Source: Pycnopodia helianthoides (Eukaryota; Echinodermata; Asteroidea; Forcipulatida; Asteriidae). Taken from it: a stretch of 64,000 nt of DNA. The notes beneath the pieces were generated by a model. That model worked only from the letters and a program-made list of their open reading frames with translations. It was not told the DNA's origin and did no database searches. The DNA lies in assembly GCA_032158295.1 (NCBI GenBank), contig CM063243.1, positions 4,782,948 to 4,846,947 of the forward strand. Direction: 5' to 3'. A program made the translations under genes and the position numbers. This document shows, piece after piece, positions 13,301 to 25,300 of this stretch; positions within the stretch are counted from its first letter, which is position 1, and every line of letters begins with the position of its first letter.

Positions 13301-16300
13301 AAGTTTCAATGCAACTGCAAGGATTCCAACCCGTGTTGCCCAGGTGAGGCGAAGATTCATTTGTGAATTCACTTTGTATGTAGAATTGTTTTCTCTTTTT
13401 TCGCTATTGTTGCAATGGTTACTATATGACGGCCATCTCCCAGGCAACCAAACATGAAACATTTCCCGTGAATTTTTTTTAAAGGAAATATGCACTCCCC
13501 ATTCGAGATTTTGAAACAGTAACGCTTGTGGGTATAACCTTATCTGGCGATGAACAACAATTTTGATAATCTCATCTGGCAAAATTCATTTGGAATGAGC
13601 GATGTTTTGTTTTTGTGTGTTACAAAAAAACATTTCTAGCTAGTAGCGAGCCACACGTGGCATTCACATTGTTAACGGCCCATTGTAATGTACCCCCACT
13701 GTGCATAGAATGCTATAGAATACCTCGCCATAGAAGCCATACAGCAGAGTGGCGTTCTTTGCCGTTCATTTTCCGTAGGAACAAACAACTGCAAGGTCTG
13801 GTGAGTATTGCATACAAATACATAGGCAGTGCCAATGCACTGCTGACCATGTAGTGGCAGACTCGGTAAGACCTGACGCTGGTCTTCGTCCACCAAGTAA
13901 GTCCTTCTGATCTTTTGTCTCTGTATGTGACTTGAGAATAGCGTCAAAGCGCCCTCAATCTCTGCGATGAAACTTGCAAGTCGGAACGCTTTGCGCGTTG
14001 AGTTCCAAACAATGAATCCAGAAATGTGGTTTGTGTGGATGTTCAAAGAGTAATATCGTTCGCGCAGTTTTTCCTCAAATTGTGAAAACATTTGGTACAG
14101 CGCTTTCACTCACAAAATTTGTTACGGCATTGTGAATATCTGGCACGAAGCAGCCTTTATTGTACAGTTGTGTGTTTTGTGTACGGTTGTCCAGTTGAAC
14201 AGAGCATCTTGACAGTCACAGAGGTATGTGAAACATTAGTTTTTTGTAGTTGTAAGCGTTAACAACAAGATTGATTATTTTCAGCCGCAAAAACGAGGAC
14301 TCGGCGTCAACTGGGACCAAACGTGACTCGGCCACATTAGGTCATGAGTCCCATGGTCATATTTTCTTTTTTTTTTTAAGTGAAAAAACCTACTTATTAC
14401 AGAGGAAAGCTTTTCAAGATATACCATAAATTTCAGCAAGGATAAAAAAGTTGTCTTGATGACTATGTGATTGGTGAGTTTGTGCCCTCAATCTCTCTTT
14501 TGAATGAGTTTGTCCCATAGGCCTTTTACCACTGTGCAGCCATCTTTTCCACTCCAGACAAATCCGTGCAATCATTTGGTGCTCGATATGGGGCATGGTG
14601 GTACCCCTCCCCCCTCCTATTGTGTCTTCATTGTGCGCTTGGAATCTTAGGAATTCTTTAGAGTATTTTAAAAGGGGGAGGGTACTTCTTTACAAAAAGG
14701 GAAATAGTGTGTTAAAGTATGGGAACATTGTGGTGGGGGGGGACACACACCCTGTGCCACATATCAGGCATGGTATACATGCATGCAACCATACTCGGGT
14801 TTAAAGCGAGACACGAGTCTGGCCCCTTTTTATGTGTATAAGTGCAGTTATTACAGAATACAGGGTATGAGACAAAGATGGCTAATATGGGGATAAAGGT
14901 CTATTTATAACAACCCAATTCACCTGACGTCATCACCCACGGAAAAATCTTGGCTGGCCCAATTTAGGACCGTTGGCCCAATTAAGCACAGTAGGCCCAA
15001 TTAAGGATCGTTGGCCCAATTAACAACTGCTTATGTCCTACTAATCCTAGAGTCCAAACATGTTGATGTTGGGTGACCATAGAGTCAAGGGTAGTGAAGG
15101 ATTGAAGAGGGCAACTGGGGAGTTTAGGTTAATGAAGGAATTTTGTTGACGTATTCGTTTAGTATGCACTAAACTAGAGATTTTAAATATGTAATCTGAA
15201 CTGTTATTTCGAAAAACTCTGACGTAGAAAGTTTGGTCTTCTAATTGTATCTGACATGTATGATTTCAAATTTAAGCGAATTAATTGAAATGTAGAACTG
15301 CTTACATTTTTGCAAAATGTGAATTTTTGAGCCAAGGCTCAGGCCTGGAATGTCAATTTTAAGAGGGCGGAGTCATTTTCATTGGTAAAATTTAAAATGT
15401 ATGGGTATTTTTTGTTAAGGGGCGCCAAGAGGCCATGCTCTTGCCTCCATGTAATTCCTGAAAGGTTGGAATTTCACCTATGAAAAAAAAAAAGGGCAAG
15501 GAAATTTTCATTTTGCAAAGGACACTTCCGTTGGAAAATCTTAAAGTCTGTTGGAAACTTGGGTCACCAGGGCAACAGAGGCCATGGCCCCTGTGGCAAT
15601 CGTTTAATTCCAGGCCTGAAATAAAGCGGCCATCATTTGTAGTTAAAGGAGCTAAACATGTTTAGCCAGAAATGGTTCTGTTGTGTGTGAAACCATCTCG
15701 CCTATGAATTATTTTCACACTAAATTTGTCTTTAAATGTTACGCAAATTTTTTCCACAGTCATAAAATTAGTAGCCGAGGCTCGAGATTCCCCAAAGTTG
15801 TGGTTTCTTTCTATTTTTGTTGATTACACATTCATCAATCATGCCAAAGAGTCATCTCAGATGCCATGTTAATGTCAAAGGTCATGACCCCTGACATGAC
15901 TTTTGCTGGTTGATGATGCATGGTGTTAATTTTTGATGATTTAGTCAAAATCCCTTCCGAATAGTGGAAAGGGGGACAATAGCGGCGGCTTGGGTAACCC
16001 AGAAAAGGAATTTACCCGAGCTGAAAATTTCTGCGACGCCATTCGATGGCCCGATCGATGGGCCGCCAGTTTTTACAGTGTTGCTTTGGGACTAGGCTGC
16101 AGTTATTCCTGGGCACGACGTGAATTGTGAATTGGCAGAGACCTCAGGAAAAGCTGTCTCTCCTAAGAGGTCCCAACCCAGCGGCGAGCCTTTCAGCGCT
16201 GAGGGGGAATTCAAGCTCGTGAGGCATTATGACTTAAAACAATACCTGTAGTTTTGTGATTGTTTAATGATTTCATGTTGATTTTTATCTGCATTGTATT

Positions 16301-19300
16301 CGATGCCCCCTTACGTTTGCAGCATGCTGTGTGATCTGTCCGTGGGACATGTTACATTTAAACCATACCCACATAAAGAGAAACAAATCAGATCATTTTC
16401 AAATCTCCATGAATTATACGATATATTTGTTATTTGTATGCACTCTGTTATCAAAAGTTCTTTCCACTGTTTTTTTCTTATGTATGAACGATTCAACGAA
16501 TGTCACCCAGGTCTTGCAACTTTTCAGCTGATCAACTGATCTCCTCTTTTTTAGTTTTCTCAGCTGTGCTATTGAAAAAGTGAAAAAAACACAGTAAACA
16601 ATTCTTGCTGTGCGCTGGCACTGCCCTCTTTGTCGACAAACTGCAGTTGTATGCCTGTGTGACACGGAGTTCTGTTGGTCATATATTTTTTACTTGGTGG
16701 TAAAAAACAACATAAAAACAAACAAAAACATGTTGTGAGAGTACACAACTTAAAGTTCCCAGTTTGTTACTATCTGAAACGTAGTCCTATTCACAGAGCA
16801 CACGGAGTGCTGTGAATGGAAGGGGTTTCTATTGTTGAAGTTTTCTTGCATGGTTTTGTGTGAAACCATTATTTAGTGCTCGGACGATTTCATTTTTGAG
16901 GACTAAAATCAGGGATGCCATTTTGAAAAAAATATTTTGTTTGCATTTTTTATCTGATGTATCATTCGAAAAAGTGTTCTTCCGTTTAAAAATCCTGATA
17001 TTTGCTTACTTCATTTTGTATCAGGCTCAGAAACCAATATAAATATATTCAAGTAATCATTGTATGTTAATTCCCATTTGGCCGAAATGGGCATTCCGTT
17101 GCGTGGCAAACTTCGTGTTCTTAGTCTCAAAACATGAATAAGACTTACTTCTCATTTTTGTATCGAATCATTTAATGAAATGAATCTGCATTCAGTGTAC
17201 ATTTTACACCTTTTAACTTTAAAAAAAAAGTAAGATTATTGAGAAATTATTTGAAAAAACCCAAACAAGACCTAATCCATGAACAAACTTGTTCTGCTTT
17301 TTTGTGTGTTTCTCCAGGCGGCTGAAGACAGGGAGAAGGAGCGCCTGGCAAAGGAGCAGCGGCAGAAAGACCGCGAGTCCAGACGCGACAGGGACAAGGA
17401 CAAGGACCGCGACAAGGACCGGGAACGCGAGAAGGAGCGGGAGCGGAGGCGACAAGGAGCGGGAACGCGAACGAGAGCGGCGGGATCGCGACAGGAGGGA
17501 CGCCCTCAAGGAGAAGGAGAGGGAGGAGAAACGAGACAGAGAACGGTAAGAATCAGATCAGAGTTGTAGAAGGAAACTTGACCAAGGTTTGGGCAGGGTC
17601 TTGTTTCGTTATCACTTTCTTAGCACCAGTCGAAACTGGTTTTCTTTCACAAATTTACATCACACTGACAGTGACGTAACAAGGGGAATCGGGTGGGGGT
17701 GGGGCAAGGGGGCACTCCCCCCCCCAATTGATGTCCGTCCCTCCCGGTCTCCACACATGACAAGTTTTCATGTCAAACACACACACACACGTGTGTAAAC
17801 GCCTGCTACCGGGGACCTCCTATTGTCCCTCTTTTGTTTGTACTCTTTTTGGCAACAGCTCCAATTGATTTTTGTACACACACTCCAAGAGGGGAACTTT
17901 CCCCAACTGGGACCCTATTGTTCCCTATAGTTATTAGGTCCTCGGTTTGAGTGTGTATACCTACCCACAGATAACCCGGAAGCATGTTTACTTGACCTCT
18001 AAGTTTGTGTCCTTGAATTCTGTGCGTGATAACATGGCATCGGGCATTGAGTGGTTGAAAAGAACTTGCATGGTTTTCCTTTTTGGTGAACAAATTTTAG
18101 TTTGAATAGTCATAATTGGGTACTTCTTATTTTTCTTATTTTGTAAAATGATAAAATTGCCCGACACCAAGCCACAGAGGGTCAGTCGAGGTGAGTGAAA
18201 TGAAGAAGAGAAATAAAGGAAATGTAAGGAGAGAAGAGATATCTCTGTTCACATTTCTCTTTAACTTGGTGTTCACCGTTCTTGGCTATTATAGATAAAT
18301 TTTGTAATATCATGAAATAATAAGCAGTAAACTTCTGACTGGCTCCCCTGAACAAAGATATTTGACAAAATAAGGAGACCACCAACATTTGGGGCTAGAT
18401 AGCTCAGTTGGGGGAGCACTGGCGTGTTAATCCGAAGGTCGCAGGTTCAAATCCCATTCTAGTCAATTTTTCTTTGTTCACCTTAAAAGTTCAATAATCT
18501 GATTGAGTAGGGGCCATTAGTTTTCTGTAATGACTGAATGACAATTGTGTTACTCTCCGTCTTATCCAGGAGACAAGAACGAGAAAGGGAACGGGAAAAA
18601 GAGAGAGACAGGGAAAAGGAACGGGAGAGGGAGCGCGACCGAGGCCGATCCCGCGACCGAGAGAGTCGGGGAGACCGCGACCGGGAACACGACAGGGACA
18701 GGTTTGACGAAGAGGAGGAATTCGAGAGGAGAAAGCTCGAGAGGAAACTACGAGAGAAGGAAGAGGCCTATCAGCAGGTCAGTTAAGAAAATTTATCACT
18801 TGAGGATGCTCTGAATTTAAATATTTTATGTCCTTTTAGCCAGGTTATATTTAAGCAACATTTCTGGCCTCGAATTACACGGTGGATGCCCTTGTAACTG
18901 GCCGTGGTGCCCCTCGAAAATATATCCTTTTCACAGCCATAATGCCGTGCCCTTTTCCCCCGTTGGCCATCATGCCCTTTCCTCCAATGGCCGTCGTGCC
19001 CTTTAAATGAAAGTTAAATACTTGTTTTAGTTTTCAGCCGACGATGTTATTTGAAGTTGTAACTTGTAGCGTAAATTGCTTAAGTTCACGCTATCGCGAC
19101 AGTCTATCGGTTGCAAACACTGTATGCACTGTTGTACACGAACACTTGACATCCTTAAAGAAAGGATCAGTCTATAACAAAACCACTGACCAACAGAGGG
19201 CGCTCTGTTGTTTCGGACGCCCTCTTCTGGTGGACACTTATTCAATAAAAAGGCCTGTTAAATGAACCAAAAAAGTAGTTCGCTGTTGGTTGTATTTTGT

Positions 19301-22300
19301 TTTTTAACTTTCATAACTTAGTGGCCTTCGTGCCTTTTTTATTTTCACATTTTGGCCTTGGTGACCTTTCTACTGGCCTTGGTGCCCTCCACAATTTTGA
19401 ATACTCCAAGGCCAAAGTGGCCTTGCCCTAAAATAATTGTAATTCCAGGCCTACTTTGTCCAGAACAGGTTACCTGTCAACAAAAGCCCACTGAGGGATG
19501 AGTGAGGTACATTTTCAATTTGGGAGAAAAGTCCCTAAAATATGTAAAAATTAAAATGTTATTTTTGAGCAGACAGATTGAATTGACAATTCTTGATGTT
19601 TCCTAAAAGTTAACACACTATGTGTAATGTATCAAAACCCCTTAAAAAAAATATGTTTCCAAATATTTTTTTTCCACAAAGGAAGTAGTTAAAAAAGCAG
19701 CAGAATCAGACATGTAGGGGGGATGTGGCGTGTCGTGGCCGAGCTGCCAAGCGCGTTGGACCCAAGCTCAGGGCCCAATTTCATAGAGCTGCTTAAACAC
19801 AAAAAGTAGCTCAGCACAACAAAATTATGCTTACCAGAATAAGGTTACCAGCCAAACTGCCATGTCACAAGTACAATTTGTGACCGGTATCCTGCTCGTT
19901 TCTGCTTAGCAGAAAATTAATAAGCAACATTATCTGCTTAAGCAGCTCTATGAAATTGGGCCCAGGTGTTTCTGATCAATAGAGTGTGGGTTGGAGTCCA
20001 AGTCTTGACACTTGTGTCCTTAATTAAGCAAGACTTAGCCATTATTGCTTTGTCCTTCGGATGGGACGTAAAGCCTGAGGTCCAGTGTGTTGTGGACCGA
20101 TATAAAAGAACCTAGTTACACTCATCGCCAAGAGAAGGGGTTTTCCCCGATGTTTCTGGCAGTGGCTGCTGAATGCGCCGCAGCACCTTGTAAACCATTA
20201 TAAGATGCTACATAAATCTATCTCGTAATTCAAAAACTAAAAAAACCTTTCTTATAAAAGGTTTCAGAAGCCATTTCACCTGAAACAGCTGTGTAACCGG
20301 GGATCACAGCCAAGTTTGGGTTCTGACCGGCACCCCGATCAAAGATTATTGACTAAATAGGGCAACTGCCAACATGAGGGCAGTTGGTTTAAGCACAGGC
20401 ATGTTAACCTGGAGGTCGCAGGTTCAAATCCCGTTCTTGTCAATTTTTTTTGTTCATCCCAAAACTGACTTAAAAGTTACCCAGTCACCCTCCCTTGTGG
20501 TTTATTTCTTGATATCTTAACCTTTTGTTTACATCTCCCGCTAAAATCCTCAACAGAGACTGAAAGCACGTGAAGCGCGTGAACGCAAACGCAGCCGGGA
20601 GTACGAGAAGCTACGAGAGAAGCAAGATATAGAGAGGTCCGAGATGGAGAGGGAAGCGAAGAGGTTGCGAGAATTCCTTGAGGATTACGACGACGAGAGA
20701 GACGACCCCAAATACTATATGTAAGCCAGATAATGTGTCCTCTCCCCTAAGTTACTACTAATAACAATTAAACACAGTTCTCATATAATAAATAATATTC
20801 GGTTTTTATATAGCGCTTTATACACCATGTCTCAAAGCGCTTCCAACATTATTACCCTGATCACTGGGCCATTTCATTCCTTAAACCATCTCAGCTCCCT
20901 GGGGAGTATACAGCCTGTGCTGCCAAATATGTAGCGCACTAAGCTAAATCAATCACAAGAACCATCTCTGCCCTCACAGGTACCCATTTACCCCTGGGTG
21001 GAGAGGAGCAATTATAGTAAATTGTCTTGCTCACGGACACAGGTGTCACGACCGGGATTCGAACCCACACTCTGCTGAACAGAAACACCAGAGCTTGAGT
21101 TCGGTGCTCTTTATCCGCTCGGCCACGACACCCCATAATATTCATATGGTGTGTTGTGGCCGTGCGGTCTACTGCATCGGACTGGAGCTCTGATGGTTGA
21201 ATCATCGAAGTGTGGGTTCGATTCCCGGTCATGACGCTTGTGTCCTTGAGCAAGGCACTAAACCATAATTGCTTCTCTTAACCCAGGTGTATAAATGGGA
21301 ACCTGAGAGGGCTGAGACAGTATTGATGTTAACCCTTGTGATAGGATTAATCTTTTAGTGCTAGTTTAAGCATATAGGGGTTGTATGCCCCCAGGGAGTT
21401 TAGAAAGTTAGAGGACTGGTCTAAGTATGCCCGATGAACAGAGATAACAATGTTGTAAAGCGCCTTTATCCAGCCACTGCAAGATGCAATTGTTCGCAGC
21501 TCTGGTCTAGAATAAGGGGGTAACCCAGGCCTGCCAGCCGTTTTTTTCCAGGAGTTTTTTCCGTTCATCAATTCTTACCCCTTCATTCTTCTACGTCTTG
21601 AAAGCATCGTTGTGACTGTTGTACTTTCAGGGGGAGTGCCTTGGAGAGAAGGCGTAAGGAGAGGGAGAAGGAGATCGACGGCGACAACCGAGACCGGAGA
21701 CGGGAGCGAGAGGAGCTAGAAGAAATCAAACGTAAACTCCTGGAGGAGGGACACGACAATGTGGAAGAGGAAATGGAAAAGGTAATGACCTGGACGAGAT
21801 GTAGAAAGGACGTCCACGTGTGTCCTTTAGTTTCACCAATTAGAAGTAGATTACGGAGAAAGCTGAGCTCAGTTGTCACCTGTGTCTCCTCTGCACGCCC
21901 TCTATGTTAATAATTGGGGAGGCTGATCATCGTTACTTGCAGCTGAAAAGCTGAATCGTGAAGGGCGTGGCCACAATGTGGTCAAGCCACAGAAGTGTCA
22001 AGGTGCCTCTTGGCAGCCAGGTACATATGATCTATATATGACAACGGAGCACAGCATGAGAACCAGTGTTGGTTGTTTTCAGAGGGGAAAAAAATCTAAT
22101 CTAAAAAAATCTAAATCACATATTAGTGTAGGGTAAAACCAAATTACATCTCTAAATCACACATTACTGTAGGGTAAAACCAAATTACATCTCTAAATCA
22201 CACATTACTGTAGGGTAAAACCAAATTACATCTCTAAATCACACATTAGTGTGAAACCAAATTATATCTCTAAATCACACATTACATTACAGTAGGGTAA

Positions 22301-25300
22301 AACCAAATTACATCTCTAAATTGCACATTAGTGTGAAACCAAATTATATCTCTTAATCACACATTACATTACAGTAGGGTAAAACCAAATTATATCTCTT
22401 AATCACACATTACATTACAGTAGGGTAAAACCAAATTACATCTCTAAATCACACATTAGTGTAAAACCAAATTATATCTCTTAATCACACATTACATTAC
22501 AGTAGGGTAAAACCAAATTACATCTCTAAATCACACATTAGTGTAAAACCAAATTATATCTCTTAATCACACATTACATTACAGTAGGGTAAAACCAAAT
22601 TATATCTCTTAATCACACATTACATTACAGTAGGGTAAAACCAAATTATATCTCTTAATCACACATTACATTACAGTAGGGTAAAACCAAATTACATCTC
22701 TAAATCGCACATTAGTGTAGGGTAAAACCAAATTACATCTCTAAATCGCACATTAGTGTAGGGTAAAACCAAATTAATCCATGTTCAAGTGTATGGTGAG
22801 GATTGTCCAAAAAGGTCATTGTTTCTAAAGAGTTCAGGGAGCGTCTCGAAAGTCAGGCATGTTCTAGGTGAAAAAGCATGTTCCCATGGGCACACGCAAC
22901 CCATTGGACCACCTGAACATTCCCCATGACCGCATCATTGTACCGAGGGTCGGGAGCAATCCTACCTGAGTGGATACTTGCATCAGTATTTTGAACGTTC
23001 CTACTGATTAGTCGAGCTCTCTACTGGAATGTTCCGGTGGTCGTCCAACAGAATGGTTCATGTGCACAGGCAGTGGAGCACTTACGTATCCGATCCAAAT
23101 AGAGCATCCCTACCGTTCCGACTCTTGAGATGCTCCCTAAGCTGCAGATAACAATAATACACAATTCAAAAAAAAAATCAAGATTTGACTGCGTAGATAT
23201 TGTATTCTGATTATTACAAAATTGATTTGGTTTGATTAGCTTGAGCAAGAGAGAGAGAAGCACAGGTTACCGCAGCTGGCACTGATTCCAATCAAGGAGG
23301 ACAAACCCAAACTAGAGCCTACGATGAAGCCGCTGGATGGTCTGGAGGACGCTATCCCTGAGCCCATAGTAAGTACCTGCATTAATCAGTACAGACACAT
23401 TGTTCTTATAGACCATGTTACATTTGTTTACAGAGTGGTGACCTCGTACATTCCTGACAGGCAAGATGTTACACGGGCTCAATGGGAAAATTTTTTTTTT
23501 GTGTCTGTGTCATAATTTTCACATAAATTCAAAATTTACAAAAGCAACAGCTGTACAGCTTTTGAGATGTCCCCCCTTTCTTCATATCAAAAGTTGAGGA
23601 AAATCAGACAGTGCGATCTCCATCAAACATAAGATTTGTTGTATTCTTCCATTGAGCTATGTACAAATGTGCCCACCGGAAGTCCGGCACTTTTGTAAAC
23701 TTGTGATGTCACAGGTCACATCGTCTATACCACGGTAAATAGATTGTGAATTTGTATTGGTCGAGAACCAATCATGTGATGCGATACAAAGACACATGTA
23801 CACGGCTAAGGGGAACAGGAGTGATGTACCCCACGCGGTACATTACCTTGATCGTGCCAACCGTTGGTCGTTCCCAGGGCCTCGTACAATATTAGAAATA
23901 TCTCGGGTTCGAGGTTGTAATTACGCTGGTACTAGGTAAATTGATGTATGTTCTTTGTGTGATGTGCCGTAGGGAACAGTGAAGCATTACTTTTGTCAAT
24001 GACCTATGTCTTCTTTTTTAACTGTACCAATTTCGTTGTAATAATGTTGGAAGATGACAACGCCTCCAAAAAAGAATCGTCCGAGCGGACGTCAACCGCC
24101 CACAAGCCAGGGATGTGATATTTCAGACATTTATTTGAATTCAAACTTTAAAACAAACTTTAAAATAAACAAAGTCAGGCTCTTTGATCTACTTAACTCT
24201 AGCACTGAGGAAACTGTTCCCAAAAGCTCCGTGGAATCTATGACTCCAGGGGTTATCAAAAGGTGGGAATGCCGTCATTTCAACATACCTCCTAAGATCT
24301 GGTCTCAGTTTCAGACTTTCTTTGGGGTCACCATTTGACTCTCACCATTGACTTACACACACACACACAGCGTGTTTAATCAACCTCCAAGAGTGTGCCT
24401 GTAAAAACTCTACACTTGATTACACAGCCTTCAGGGTCAAGTGGTTTCAGGTGCTAACCTCCAAAGCAAAATAACCCAACCCAAACCCCCAGAAAAAAAA
24501 AGCAAACACACCAACCCGCCTCTAAAATCTGACTATGTATTTTCTTAATCTTCAGGTGCAGCAGCCAGCAGTCAGACAAGGTCCTCGTACCCCTGAGTCA
24601 TCTTCTGACGGTAGCCCTGCACCTCTATCAATGAACTCTGCAGATGAAGGGGAGTCTCAGAAGGAGCAGCACAAACCCAGGATTAGTTTTGGCGGTCTCA
24701 AGCTAGGTCAGTGTAAACTCTTTAAAACACTATGTTAACCCTCTTACTATCTGTGTGTTTCTTGAGACAACCAACCCATAACCTCACCATGCAACGACAG
24801 TGGCATTTTGAGGCACACACATGCTGATGTATAGAGTAGAGTATTGCCCAAAGTGCTTCAATGAGACCGAAGTGGTAAACTGGAGAAGCCACCAGCTTCG
24901 CTCAATTGCGATGGAATTTGGGCCACTGTTGGAAGAGATAAGGTTCTCAACCTTGGTCAATTTCTGCAGTGGCAGTCTGTGGCACTGATTGATCACACAT
25001 ACAAATACATTGACTGGAAAGTGTGGCATGTGTTACTTCACCGTTGTGTGATTTGGGAGATTTTCAGGCATCTTGGAGTATGTGTCTATAGAAAAGTTGT
25101 TTTCTCTCGTTGTTATTGTGATAGTTTGGGAGATCCACCCTCTAGTTACCAAATTTTTTGACATAAACAACTGCCGGCGACCGAATCGTTTGATCACCGA
25201 AGCATAATCACACTGTATTACACAAACTCTATTAACACCCTGAAGATTTCATTTAAGAGCAAGATCATCAATACACAAATTTGTTACATAATTAAAAACC

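Noticed and set aside
22096..22775. Regular direct repeats resembling a CRISPR array
   Set aside because: The genome is animal, there are no unique spacers between constant repeats, and the whole unit repeats: a minisatellite.
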